From contig NC_051130.1 of the NCBI RefSeq assembly GCF_014839805.1, forward strand, positions 930,001-994,000: a stretch of DNA of 64,000 nt, in the 5' to 3' direction. The notes beneath the pieces were generated by a model, which saw nothing but the letters and a program-made list of their open reading frames with translations, was not told the DNA's origin and did not search any database. The position numbers and the translations under genes were made by a program. Below, in pieces: positions 20,717 through 30,454 of this stretch (its first letter is position 1; each line of letters opens with the position of its first letter). This DNA is from Manduca sexta. Taxonomy: Eukaryota > Arthropoda > Insecta > Lepidoptera > Sphingidae.

Positions 20717-23700
20717 TTTCTTGTTCCCCCTATCCAGGACAAGGGATTTTCTTTATATTTTTTGTATTATTTCTCTTTTTCTTTTTATTTTCTATTTTTT
20801 TTTCTATGTTTTCTAATCTTTTATTTTACCTTATTTCTTTTTTATTCTTATCTCTTACATTACTCCTTATTTCTATCTGTATATCTGATATTAGTTATCT
20901 TATTTATCTATATTTGTAGCTAATGTCTACTTATAATAAACAAATACAAATAAGTATAATGTGATACAAAAAACGGCGGGGCCGCGCACCGCACAGTCCA
21001 CGGTGTGTCGCGGTCGCGTTACGGGGCGCTTGTGTCACGTCGGCGCGCGCCGATGTGAGGACGAGCGGGGGGCCCGAGGAGCGGGCGCCGGCCGAACAAC
21101 GGCGCGTCGCCGGCACGGCTCATTATTGGCCAGCGGAGCGGCAGGCTTACGGCGGGAATTTTACTCCCGATTTAAACGCGCGCTACATCCTCCTCCTGCA
21201 AGTCACGATATCGCCCCCGAAAGTGACGAGCACCAAAACTTAAGAGCGCGCCTTTCTGGCCGCTTTAGGTGGCCGACCTCGCTGACGGCGAGGCTGAACC
21301 GGCTCGATAGCCTCAAAGCCATTATTAACTAAACCGGTCAGGTCTGAAACATGGTACCGACCTATAGGCTGGGCCTGACCGTCTACTAACTCATAGGTGG
21401 TGGAGCTAATGACCTTTTTTATAATATACGGTCCATCTCTCTGCGGCATAAACTTACGTGTTAGACCCTTGGGAGCATTACTAAGAGAATGCGTTGTCAG
21501 TAACACTTGGTCACCAACCTTGAAAACAGGAGACGGCCGTCGGGAAGAGTCAGCATACTCTTTTCTTCGGTCTTGTTGTTCTTCAACGCGATCTTCACTC
21601 CAAGACCACGGCTCATTCTTCTTAGTAAGCTTGGTGAGCGGTTGAGCAATTTCAGAGAACCCTGGCACGAACTTCCGAAACCAAGAGCAGGTTTGCAAGA
21701 AGCTCTTCAAGTGCTTAAGGTTGGTAGGCTCATTCATTTGTTGAATAGCCTGCACCTTGGACTCATCAGGCATTATACCCTTAGGAGTAATAAGATGACC
21801 TAAATACTTAACTTGATTACAGGCAAAGTTGCATTTATCCCTATTGGCACGCAACCCAAAAATACGTAGACGGTTGAAAACAGACTCCAGGTCTTCCAGG
21901 TGCTTCTGGAAATCGCCATCAGATAGGATTAACAGGTCATCTAAATAAACTAGAAGAGTCGTATTCTTTAAAGTACTCCCAGACCGAAAACGATCCATTA
22001 ACCTCTGGAAGGTGGCGGGAGCATTCTTAAGGCCGAATGGCATCCGGGTAAAACGGTACGTACCGAAAGGAGACACAAATGCTGTTTTATCCCTGTCAGC
22101 AGGCGAGACACTTACTTGCCAATAACCTGAACGGAGGTCTATGGTACTCATGTACCCCTCTCTCCTGGTAGCGTGAAGCAGATCTTCGATAACCGGCAAA
22201 GGGTAAGTATCACCTTTGGTGACAGCATTGAGTCGACGATAGTCGACACAGAATCTATACGTACCATCTTTCTTAGGGACTAGGAGAGCAGGTGCGGCCC
22301 AGGCGGACTCACACTCCTCAATAATACCATCAGACAACATCTTGTTGATCTCCGCCTCCATTGCGGTCCGCTTAGCGGGCGTGAGGCGATATGGGGGAAC
22401 CGCGATAGGCGCGTGACTTCCCGTATCAATGTGATGCTCGGCGAAGCGAGTCGCCTCTCCTCCTGGACGGAAGATATCCTCATGGTGCTGAAGTAAATCA
22501 GCAAGCTGCTGGCGCTGGTCACAGGTAAGCAACAATCCTTCATCATCCCTAAGCGAAACAGACGAAACAGATATAGGGTGGCGCGGTAAAATTGACTCCC
22601 CCTCGTATTCAAGCGGGTAGGTCCGCGTGCACCCAGAAAAATGCCATGATGAAGCAGAAAAATCAATAACCATACCTGCAGCATTGAGGAAGTCGATACC
22701 CAGAAGAGTATCATTGTTGTCAGCTTCCGGAAACACCACGAAGTCCACACGAACACTCTTGTCCACAGAAATGTCGACGTCGACGTTCGCCACCAGAACC
22801 TCGCGTGAATGGACAACACCGTCAGCAAGCTTCACATTAACCTGCTTCGAACCAAAGGTAAGCCCCTTTTCCTTAAATATTTTATAAAGCATATAACCTG
22901 CCACAGAGCACTTAGCAGCGGTATCAATCAAAGCCAAGCCCCGTAAACCAAGAACTTTAATGCTAAGCATAGGCCTACGCTGCGTTGAATGAACGGTCGT
23001 CGTCCGAAACACGTCAGACGCAGAGAGAGGGACCGTAGGTATAACATCACCCGAAAAAACACTTTTTGTCGTATCAATGTCGGCGGCAAGTGAAGGCGTG
23101 TTAGACCGATCAACACCATAGCAGCACCAACCACGAGTAGGCACGGTAACAGGTAAGGGACTACTACCATATGTATTAACAGGTACTTGCATACTTATAA
23201 CACTATCGCTACTACTGGGGTCATTAAACCCCTCGGGTGAATCAACAATAAGTTTATTGGTTACTGCAACTACTGAATTAACATTTTTACAATAACGCGG
23301 ACAAAAATCACATGAATCACAGGTAACAATATGCGATCGATAACACAAATTATTATTATTAGAAAGATCGCGACAACAATCACGCGCGTTCGACTGTAGG
23401 CAAGGAGATGTACTACTATAACTACTACTACACGTATTAGCATACGCATTGCGTGTATGTTTACCTACATAAACACTTTCGTGGGCAATTTCGTGGCTTA
23501 ATGTGTTATCGGAGAATGTATTATTATGTTTGTAATCACTTACCAAATGTGGAAAATTATTTTCCATTGAAACAGACGAAAACGACACGTTATTACATAC
23601 AGAACACTGCGATCTTATTATGCCTTTGGCTCCGCAACCATAACAATATAGCGACTTATTATTATTACCCGAGTTATTTAATTTCTTACAGTCTTCACGT

Positions 23701-26700
23701 ATATGTCCGTATTGTTTACAATATACACATTTAACTTTCACAGTATTATGATTCCGATGCAAACTTGCGACGTTATCACCGGGTCCGGGAACAGTCGGTG
23801 ACCGTTGTGAAGCCGTAGGTATATTCGACGACGACGTCCGCGCCGCGACGACCGCGCTCGGTGTCGCTGGCACGGCGGGGCGGCGCTGCGGGGGTGCCGG
23901 CGGGGGCTGCGCCACGCTGCCGGCGGCGCGCACGCGGCCGCTGTCGTATGCCGGCTTTGATCGGGCGCTAGACAGCGCGCCGGACTGCGACTGGACATGC
24001 TTGTCGGATTCTTCGATCTCGATGGAACGGGCGAGGCGAAGCATACTGGAGAAATCCTTAAATTCTTCCCTCCTCAGACGTTTTCGAATCCGTATGTCCA
24101 GTAGGCCGTAGACCATGTCGACTTGTGCCTTTTCAGACACGTCGCTGGCGGGAATCTTGGACAATAATGCGCGACACTTCGCGACAAACACGTCCGTATT
24201 TTCATTACGTTGCCGCTGATCAAACAATTCCCTGTAGATACGGTGCGGAGGCCTTTTGTCACCGTAGGTGCTATTTAACAATTCGATGGCGACGTCCCAC
24301 GACGTAATTTCCTTTTTCACACCTCGGTACCATATTGCGGCGTTATTCGTGAGTAACATAGAAAGGCCCCTTAGAGCGTTCTCCTCCGAGACGTTAGCGC
24401 ATTCTTTGAAGCTCTCGATGGCGTCTATAAATGCCTCCACAGACTCGTCGGCGTCACCGCCAAACCGGGCGGTGCAGTGGGTGAAGGTGCCGCTGCCGGC
24501 GGGTGATGGAGCACTAGGCGCGAGAACCGGGGATGACGGCTGGCGGCTAATAACTTTGTCCAGCAGGCGCTCGAACGCTTCAGTTTGGGACTGCTGCATG
24601 GCGGCCATCATGGCGGCCACTTGTCCCGACGAGAAACTTACGGCGTCGGTGCCTTTGTCATCGTCGACGTCCACGGTGACCTCGTCGTCCGATGGAGTCG
24701 CGGGGATTTTGCGCGTACGTGGCATTGTGACCGGAACACACGCGAATAACAATTACTCGTATGCACTCGAAACAATGTCCGAACGGAATGGAGCACTACT
24801 CACGCGCACGTTGGGCAGCCACTTGTAGCTAATGTCTACTTATAATAAACAAATACAAATAAGTATAATGTGATACAAAAAACGGCGGGGCCGCGCACCG
24901 CACAGTCCACGGTGTGTCGCGGTCGCGTTACGGGGCGCTTGTGTCACGTCGGCGCGCGCCGATGTGAGGACGAGCGGGGGGCCCGAGGAGCGGGCGCCGG
25001 CCGAACAACGGCGCGTCGCCGGCACGGCTCATTATTGGCCAGCGGAGCGGCAGGCTTACGGCGGGAATTTTACTCCCGATTTAAACGCGCGCTACATATT
25101 GTATTTATCTATACTTATACTTCTATTTATCTTAACTATACATATATCTATATTTGTTTACTTCTAGTTTATTACTACTTATACATAATCTTATATTATA
25201 TATTTAGTAATTCTTATCACTATTTCTTGTTATTACCTTAGTTGCTACTTTTCTACAATAATTTATAAATATATGTGTATGATCCTTATTTTTAAATATC
25301 TCATATAAATTTCCTAATTTTATCTTTAAATCTATCCTATTTTCTAAATTAAATCTATCCACTGCGTGGATGGGACATTCGAGCAGGAGATGTGGGACCG
25401 TTTCCTGAACGTCAGGGTCACATTGGCACGCCGGGCTCCCCTTGCACTTGAACCGATGCAAGTACTCGGAGAACCCGCCGTGCCCCGTGAACACCTGCGT
25501 CAGTGTGGCGTCCAGGGCGATCCGCCTTACGACCCTGTGCGCCTCGACCGCGTCCGGAAAGAACAGCTTCGTCACCGAAGCCGTCTCTCCGTCCGCGTAT
25601 CTCCGGCTCCATTCGTCAATCGAGTCCTTTCGGATCTGTCGCTTGACGAACGAAACCGGACATTTGTCGTAATGCGCACGGGTCTTCAGGTGTTGTGCGG
25701 CATCCTTAGCGAGTACGTCCGCCCTCTCGTTTCCCTCCAACCCCACGTGTGCCTTCACCCAGAAAAGTTCAATTTTCTGGGTGCGTTTTTCGGCTTCTTT
25801 TAACAAATTGTTTATTTCAAACGCTATGGGGTGGAGGGAATCACCTCTGGTGACGACGTCGAGAGCGGACCTTGCGTCGCTGAAGATGCCGCACGCAGGA
25901 AGCCCGCTACGGAGCGCCTCCTCCACGGCTTTGCGGAGGGCGAGAAGTTCCGCCTGATAGACAGAGCAGTATGGCTCGAGCCGCAATTTTCTGGTACTCG
26001 TCTCGGCGGCACCGTTCCATATGGACAGCGCCGCTCCGACTTTCCCATCAATCTTGCTTCCGTCGGTGAAGATGCTAAGACCCTCACCGACGTGCCGAGC
26101 CAATTCCGTCCCGTCCACCAGGCATTGGAAGCTCCCGCCCATCCGCTCCGCCGGGTGGTCTAAGTTGACGAAGGCCACAGGAACTTCCACTTCTCGGTCT
26201 CCCACCACTGCCTGAGAGTGCCCCCTCCTGACTTCATAAAGGAGTGCGGTTTCCCGCACCCTTATGTCAAGAGGAAGCACTCCCGCCAGTAGAAGGGCCG
26301 AGTTGAGCGAGACAGTCCTGTAGGCCTTCGTCATCTTCTGCGCGAAGCTGCGCTGGATCGCTCCGAGCTGCTTCCCTAACACCTGCTTCCGGCTGGCTGG
26401 AGCCCATGCGCTTGCAGCGTACAAGATCACGGGCTCCACCGCAGCCGTGTAGATCGTCCTGATCACCTCAGGTCCCAATCCCCACTGGACCTTGGCTGAC
26501 CTCGCGAGCACCTTGAAGAGGCTAATCGCCTTGGCGCACGCCTGCTTCACGTGACCGTTAAAGGTCAGTTTTCGGTCTATTAGGAGGCCGAGCAGCTTGA
26601 TCTCGTTAGACAGACCAATGTCGACTCCGCCCATGTGCAGGATCGGGGTGTCATACTTAAGTCTATTGGTGATAACCATAGCCTGGGTCTTGTGTGGCGC

Positions 26701-29268
26701 GAACCGTAGCTTATTTCTGACACCAGATTGACGCTTTACAAAGCGCAAGTCCAGCCACACCTAGAGTTCTGCTCACACTACTGGGCAGGGTCCCCATATA
26801 CTTGCGTTACCCACTTGGCTCATTGCAAATGCGTGTATTTCGAATTGTCGATGATCCCAATCTTACGGATCGAGCGGAGGACCAAGGTACGTGGAGAGAC
26901 ATCGGATCTCTCTGTATTCTACCACCGTCTCCACAGGGAGTCATCAGAGGAATTGCTTATTATTTTGACTGCGATATCATTTTATGGTGATAAAGTGAAC
27001 TCCACTGCGATGGCGAGTGGTGTCGTGACACCACTTGCCATCGCAGTGGAGTTCACTCGTACTACAGGCAATCAATTCGTGGCAGTACGTTAATCCTTTA
27101 ACGTTATTCTTTACCGCGCGTACAATCTATGAAATGACCTCCATGCTCTGGTACTTAAAATGTATGTAGTATTGATATCATTTTAATTACCTAGTAAGCA
27201 AAGAACAAGTCATTTTTACTCTATAGTGGTTTCAAAGTCGATTTTAATATTTTAAAATTTATTTGATTCCACAGGCGCCTCTACCTCCACCCACATGGAC
27301 GCAACCATTTGATGCAGTTCCCCGAGGTGTCATATGCCCGCAACTCAATATTCTAATAAATGTACCGCACATTATGCAAGAAGACTGTCTGGTAGCAAAC
27401 ATATTCGTTCCCGATACTAACATTACTAATCTGCCAGTCGTGGTCAATGTCCATGGCGGAGGTTTTGTCTTAGGATCTGGAAGCTCATTACAATACACAA
27501 ACTTCGTCAGAAACAATAACATGATCTTGATCACATTTAACTACCGCCTTGGAGCGTACGGTTTTCTATGTTTAGGCACTGAAAATATTCCTGGAAACGC
27601 GGGCATGAAAGATCAAGCAGCTTTACTGCGATGGGTTAACCAAAACATTGCACAATTCGGAGGCAACCCTAATGACGTAACTGTAATGGGATGCAGCGCT
27701 GGCGGGATCTCTGCTGATTTATTAACGATGTCGAATATGACAAGAAATCTCTTCCATAAGGCAATACCAGAAAGCGGATGCAGTTACGGAGCACTTGGAA
27801 TACAATACGATCCGATACAGAACGCAAGGGATTATGCTAGGCTTTTGAACTACTCTAATGTCGATAGCATAGAAGCTTTGGAAGAGTTTTATTTGACGGT
27901 TCCAGCCGCAACGTTGGCAACGCGATTAATAAGCACCGTAACCCATCTAGATTCCAGCCTCACCTTCACTGCATGTCTAGAAAGAGATGTTGGAGTAGAA
28001 ATGTTCCTACAAGATGACCCCGCAGACATACTGAAAAATGGAGATTTCCCTGCCATGCCATTGTTATATGGACTAGCCAAAGAGGAAGGTATCTTCAGAA
28101 TACCAAACATATTATTAGGATGGCTGAGCAAGATGAATGAGCATTTTTCAGATTTTTTACCAAATGAACTGGAATTTGAGAGTGCGGAAGAAAAAGAAAG
28201 AGTGGCAAACACCGTCAGGACTTTTTATTTCGGAAATAGATCTATAGGCATATCGACAATACCAGAATACGTAGATTTTCACACCGATGTTCTATTTGGG
28301 TATAGAATGATGAAGGGTCTTACTTTACGACTTGAAGCTAAAGATCAGCCTATATATCTCTATCAATATTCATTTGTTGATGAAAATACTCAACCGATAT
28401 GGTTTACGAATGTGACGGGGGCCGACCACTGCGACCAAGTAAATATCATGTCCGACCACGACACGACGGGCAAAACAGAAGCGTATCATAACATGCAAAA
28501 TATGACGCGCTCGCTCTGGACCAACTTTATACGTACTGGGTAATTATATCTGTTTTATTAAATTTTATTTTTAAAGTTGTAGATCCACACTATAGCCTAT
28601 ATTTTATATGAAGGGCTTAGTCGGGATCAGTACTAATGTCTTATAAAGAACACAACGCGACAGCTAACTGTTGCATTTCGTAAGATGTGTGAGATTACTG
28701 AAGTTCCTTATACTCCGACTTCCATTTCTCTTGTTTCCATTTATAATATATTTCCAATACCTCCCTATACTTCTATTTGATTTAATTCGTTCGAATTATA
28801 ACTGATTAGCGTTCCCTGAGACTCACCGAGCTTCACCGCTCGGTGTCCTAATATACGTGCTACTGCTGATCTTATAAAAGTTGCATTGATGTACGCGGGA
28901 TAGTCTCGACCCCCTCTTTCTGAAATACTCTCTCATCTGCGTTCTATGATATAAACAAACCTATCTCTGTTACTATTAAATTAAACACCTAATTTTACAG
29001 AGCACCTGTCCCCGATGGATCCTCGCTGCCAACCTGGCCAGCAACGAACATCTCCAGGTCTCCCTACATGGACCTAGGCCCTGTAGTGCGGTTAGAAAAC
29101 TCCATGTTCGGAGCCAGGTTTGAACTGTGGGATGGAATCTACGAGAACCATTATAGAAAACCCATGCGTCCGAATCCCAACATGCCCGGTAGTGCTGCGG
29201 GCGTAGCGTCTAATGTTTATGTATTGGGCCTTGTTGTTTGTAGTTTAGCCTCTCGGTATTATTATTGA
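17960..29268 (+). CDS. Secreted carboxylesterase, copy 2 (complete, three exons)
   Basis: Exon 1 is 17,960-18,139 (60 codons, donor AAG/GTATTT, phase 0); exon 2 is 27,275-28,539 (after TTCCACAG, donor GTAATT, phase 2); exon 3 is 29,001-29,268 (after TTTTACAG, stop TGA). Total 570 aa, normal for carboxyl/cholinesterases. Residues 1 to about 17 form a signal peptide (LCLLVLLGAAATAAAQ). The esterase fold follows: FYDVPYATVP, oxyanion HGGG, nucleophile Ser201 in GCSAGG, Glu331 in AKEEG, His445 in GADHCDQ, positions close to those of acetylcholinesterase. The last 25 residues (small residues, then VYVLGLVVCSLASRYYY) look like a GPI signal, which would hold the enzyme on the outer cell surface. Several Asn-X-Thr sites fit secretion. 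Intron 1 (9.1 kb) is filled with nested transposons. The exon 1-exon 2 pairing is inferred from phase, order and the esterase motif it rebuilds. Substrate unknown. Confidence 0.9.
18733..19035 (+). repeat. Dispersed repeat, family A
   Basis: It carries the family A order: GTAGGTATCTCAAGTGTGA, CCGCCTGGATAGGTACCGCC, TTCTGCCGCCAAGGAACAG, GACTTAACGTCTCATGTCTC, TATCGCTTACTATCAGGCG and an A-rich end. Confidence 0.75.
19950..20160. other. CpG-rich island in AT-rich intron
   Basis: A stretch dense in CG dinucleotides (GGCGGCGCGCTGGGCATGCC, GCGCTCGCGTAGCGG, CCCGCGCCCCGCAG) contrasts sharply with the flanks. No long frame or domain is recognised. Near 20,145 it shares GCGCGTGCGACGCG with bases 11-24. 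It could be a transposon 5' region or regulatory. Confidence 0.45.
20590..20677 (+). pseudogene. Old LINE RT fragment, left part
   Basis: Read with two in-frame stops, the last 70 bases give an ILGGAKR..FR.GHR stretch that runs straight on into LTLYKAQVQPHLEF at 26,729 once the inserted LINE is removed. It is therefore the left half of one RT thumb region that was split. Confidence 0.7.
20915..21187 (-). repeat. 3' LTR of the gypsy element
   Basis: 273 bases, CpG-rich in the middle, with TGTAGC/GCTACA ends. Identical by eye to 24,824-25,096. Open frames of 61 and 123 codons overlap both LTRs but are artefacts of the GC-rich sequence. Confidence 0.95.
21188..21197 (-). promoter_or_regulatory. 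Polypurine tract of the gypsy element
   Basis: The minus strand reads AGGAGGAGGA directly before the 3' LTR, the position of the plus-strand primer in LTR retrotransposons. Confidence 0.75.
21240..24752 (-). CDS. Gypsy gag-pol polyprotein lacking RNase H and integrase core
   Basis: A single uninterrupted 1170-aa frame. The N-terminal 330 residues are a gag with a capsid-like part (FGGDADESVEAFIDAI) and a Pro-rich stretch. A canonical CCHC knuckle (CVYCKQYGHIREDC) lies near residue 341, and a second, CYGCGAKGIIRSQC, has Ile where His is expected. The retropepsin motif is IDTAAKCSVAG (near residue 606), with Ala in place of the usual Gly of DTG. The RT includes TIDLRSGYWQV, MPFGLKNAPATFQR and YLDDLLIL (near 931). 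After FLQTCSWFRKFVPGFSEIAQ and PWSWSED (about residue 1045) the frame jumps to an integrase C-terminal-like tail, FKVGDQVLLTTHSLSN and GPYIIKKVISSTTYELVD. RNase H, the HHCC finger and the DDE core are absent, yet the frame stays open. It needs integrase in trans to move. The start at 24,752 could equally be the second Met (MPRTRK). Confidence 0.9.
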   Translation of the reverse strand: MLFACVPVTMPRTRKIPATPSDDEVTVDVDDDKGTDAVSFSSGQVAAMMAAMQQSQTEAFERLLDKVISRQPSSPVLAPSAPSPAGSGTFTHCTARFGGDADESVEAFIDAIESFKECANVSEENALRGLSMLLTNNAAIWYRGVKKEITSWDVAIELLNSTYGDKRPPHRIYRELFDQRQRNENTDVFVAKCRALLSKIPASDVSEKAQVDMVYGLLDIRIRKRLRREEFKDFSSMLRLARSIEIEESDKHVQSQSGALSSARSKPAYDSGRVRAAGSVAQPPPAPPQRRPAVPATPSAVVAARTSSSNIPTASQRSPTVPGPGDNVASLHRNHNTVKVKCVYCKQYGHIREDCKKLNNSGNNNKSLYCYGCGAKGIIRSQCSVCNNVSFSSVSMENNFPHLVSDYKHNNTFSDNTLSHEIAHESVYVGKHTRNAYANTCSSSYSSTSPCLQSNARDCCRDLSNNNNLCYRSHIVTCDSCDFCPRYCKNVNSVVAVTNKLIVDSPEGFNDPSSSDSVISMQVPVNTYGSSPLPVTVPTRGWCCYGVDRSNTPSLAADIDTTKSVFSGDVIPTVPLSASDVFRTTTVHSTQRRPMLSIKVLGLRGLALIDTAAKCSVAGYMLYKIFKEKGLTFGSKQVNVKLADGVVHSREVLVANVDVDISVDKSVRVDFVVFPEADNNDTLLGIDFLNAAGMVIDFSASSWHFSGCTRTYPLEYEGESILPRHPISVSSVSLRDDEGLLLTCDQRQQLADLLQHHEDIFRPGGEATRFAEHHIDTGSHAPIAVPPYRLTPAKRTAMEAEINKMLSDGIIEECESAWAAPALLVPKKDGTYRFCVDYRRLNAVTKGDTYPLPVIEDLLHATRREGYMSTIDLRSGYWQVSVSPADRDKTAFVSPFGTYRFTRMPFGLKNAPATFQRLMDRFRSGSTLKNTTLLVYLDDLLILSDGDFQKHLEDLESVFNRLRIFGLRANRDKCNFACNQVKYLGHLITPKGIMPDESKVQAIQQMNEPTNLKHLKSFLQTCSWFRKFVPGFSEIAQPLTKLTKKNEPWSWSEDRVEEQQDRRKEYADSSRRPSPVFKVGDQVLLTTHSLSNAPKGLTRKFMPQRDGPYIIKKVISSTTYELVDGQAQPIGRYHVSDLTGLVNNGFEAIEPVQPRRQRGRPPKAARKARS
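24805..24821 (-). promoter_or_regulatory. Primer-binding site of the gypsy element
   Basis: On the minus strand TGGCTGCCCAACGTGCG starts two bases inside the 5' LTR. It resembles the TGGCGCCCAAC-type PBS used by many gypsy and retroviral elements with tRNA-Lys, with one extra base; the tRNA is not proved. Confidence 0.6.
24824..25096 (-). repeat. 5' LTR of the gypsy element
   Basis: 273 bases, the partner of 20,915-21,187. The leader between this LTR and the ORF is 71 bases. TATA-like AT-rich sequence lies at the right-hand start of U3 on the minus strand, but no start site can be fixed. Confidence 0.95.
25204..26724 (-). pseudogene. LINE ORF2 C-terminal half: RT thumb, RNase H, zinc finger
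   Basis: An open minus-strand frame, cut at its 5' end by truncation. It begins in the RT after the catalytic motif (RFAPHKTQAMVITNRLKY, then LGLLIDRKLTFNGHV) and continues through the thumb (YAASAWAPASRKQVLGKQ). A complete RNase H follows with all four acidic positions: FTDGSK, QAELLAL, FSDARSALD and GNERADVLAKDAA. It ends with a CCHC-like finger (CQCDPDVQETVPHLLLEC). This layout is typical of the I/R1/LOA group of non-LTR elements. Without endonuclease and RT core it cannot move. Its frame is undamaged, so the insertion is not very old. Confidence 0.9.
26725..26993 (+). pseudogene. Old LINE RT fragment, right part
   Basis: The frame from 26,728 gives LTLYKAQVQPHLEFCSHYWA, then a decayed DRAEDQGTWRDIGSL / CILPPSPQGVIRG-type stretch in shifted frames. 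This matches the thumb region of a CR1- or jockey-like RT. It continues the 20,590-20,677 fragment and is the oldest layer of the nest. Confidence 0.7.
26994..27057. repeat. 31-bp-arm hairpin
   Basis: Arms 26,994-27,024 and 27,027-27,057 pair over 31 bases with one mismatch (GCGAG against GCAAG in the other strand) and a 2-base loop. It lies 217 bases before the acceptor of esterase exon 2, so the pre-mRNA would fold here. Confidence 0.85.
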
Positions 29269-29814
29269 ACAAATTAGAAAGTTGTTTATGTACATTCAAC
29301 ATATCTAGTTGGTGATTTACCTTTTCCCATTTTAAACCTAGCAAGAAATAATGTAAAGCATAAGGCGTCGCGTAGGCGCTATCCAATTGTTTAAGCAACA
29401 AATAATACCTATCATAAATGTTTTAAAATAAGGAACACGGTGTTTTTGTCTATCCTATAAGCGGATATTGTAAATTAATTAAATTGTATAACAATACTAA
29501 GAAAAACCACTAATTGCTCCAATTGCTATATATGAAGATGTCACGTGACTGGATAGTGTTCGTTACAAGGTGATGATGCATTTTCGAGCGATATCAGGGT
29601 TATCTAAGATAGTTGCAGTACAAAATAAATTGATTTATAAGTTTAAAGATAAAAAAAGGAAATATTATTTTAAAATCATAATATATGTTTGTTTTATTAC
29701 ATAATTTATCCCAGTGTTTATATTACCTATGTTTATTTGTTTATTTTAAGCTCTTTTTATACTTTAAAGGCAGGTAGAATATGTTATTGTTGTGTATGTC
29801 ACAGCAAAATAATG
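29269..29814. other. 3' flank of esterase copy 2
   Basis: No gene supported. AATAAA-like hexamers occur (for example AAAATAAATT near 29,623), but none can be assigned as the poly(A) signal. Confidence 0.4.
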
Positions 29815-30185
29815 TGGCAAATATATGATTGTGTCCACACGGAAAATTATATTAATGAATATCAGTATATAGGACCAAATTCTTTTGTGGGTTTTAAAAC
29901 GATTTGACCCGGACTTGATCCTGCAGACGGTAAGACAACTGGTGATAAAAATTAATGCTTTATTGTTTTTATTTGTTGTTTTGAATGACGAGACGAGCTC
30001 GCCCGGTGGTAAGCGATACGGCCGCCCATAAACAGTAGAAACTACAAAGTATTGTTAGGTATTCCACTGCGCTCGCCATCGTGAGACATGAGATATTAAG
30101 TCGAAGTAAAAGTAGTTAGTTAACGGAGTTTTTATCAGTTAAAATTACAGCAGAAACCAGTTACAACGTCATCGGATATTACCTT
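29815..30185. repeat. Repeat shared downstream of both esterase copies (copy 2)
   Basis: Partner of 14,575-14,935 (GGGTTTTAAAACGATTTGAC, CAGCAGAAACCAGTTACAAC). A family A repeat in minus orientation (29,985-30,100) has landed within it. Confidence 0.6.
29985..30100 (-). repeat. Dispersed repeat, family A, 3' part
   Basis: ATGACGAGACGAGCTCGCCC, GGTGGTAAGCGATACGGCCG and AGTGTTTCTACTG-like complements match, reversed, the 3' end of the copies at 18,733 and 48,750. Confidence 0.7.
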
Positions 30186-30454
30186 GGAAATTTATCTCTC
30201 ACTCACTTCGGGCGTGAGTGATTACCATAAAGTGCAATAGGATCACCTTAAAAGAAACACTGAAAAGAGTACCTGACTGAGAAGGTACATCGGACACCAA
30301 CATGTCGACCAAAACAACGAGGTGATGCACATAAAGCCAGTAACGGGTTCAGGGTGTAGCGGGCCATGCGCCAGATTCCAGTGATGGCATCCTAAAGACT
30401 TAGATAAGTGCGACAGGCTCTAACGTAAACAACATTGTTAGAATGCTTTGCTAG
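30186..30454. other. Intergenic DNA
   Basis: Nothing recognised. Confidence 0.35.

Larger units (their letters stand above)
20915..25096 (-). mobile_element. Ty3/gypsy LTR retrotransposon with identical LTRs, internally deleted
   Basis: Two 273-bp LTRs (20,915-21,187 and 24,824-25,096), TGTAGC...GCTACA, show no difference by eye. They are bounded by a 4-bp duplication TATT (20,911-20,914 and 25,097-25,100). On the minus strand the order is 5' LTR (right), PBS, one gag-pol ORF, purine tract, 3' LTR (left). RNase H and the integrase core are missing. Identical LTRs imply a recent insertion. It lies inside the RNase-H LINE. Confidence 0.95.
20665..26737 (-). mobile_element. 5'-truncated RNase-H LINE (I/R1-type), itself split by a gypsy element
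   Basis: The flanking duplication is AGATTGACGC (20,665-20,674; 26,725-26,734), extendable by up to three T. On the minus strand the element runs from about 26,724 to a tail of about 40 A (T at 20,675-20,714). The coding part is at 25,204-26,724; the 3' UTR is 20,715-20,914 plus about 25,097-25,203, interrupted by the gypsy element. A 414-bp tail of the same family sits in esterase copy 1 intron 2. Confidence 0.9.

Noticed and set aside
20668..20919. 83-codon frame beginning with a run of Phe
   Set aside because: It is a translation of the LINE poly(A) tail read as poly(T) and its AT-rich 3' UTR.
20961..21332. 123-codon open frames repeated at 20,961 and 24,870
   Set aside because: They lie in the two identical GC-rich LTRs and read in the strand opposite to the element; no domain is present.
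22280..22828. 182-codon minus-strand frame inside the gypsy ORF
   Set aside because: It is a shadow of the 1170-aa frame with no domain of its own.
25366..25803. 145-codon plus-strand frame
   Set aside because: It is antisense to the RNase H region of the LINE and has no recognisable domain.
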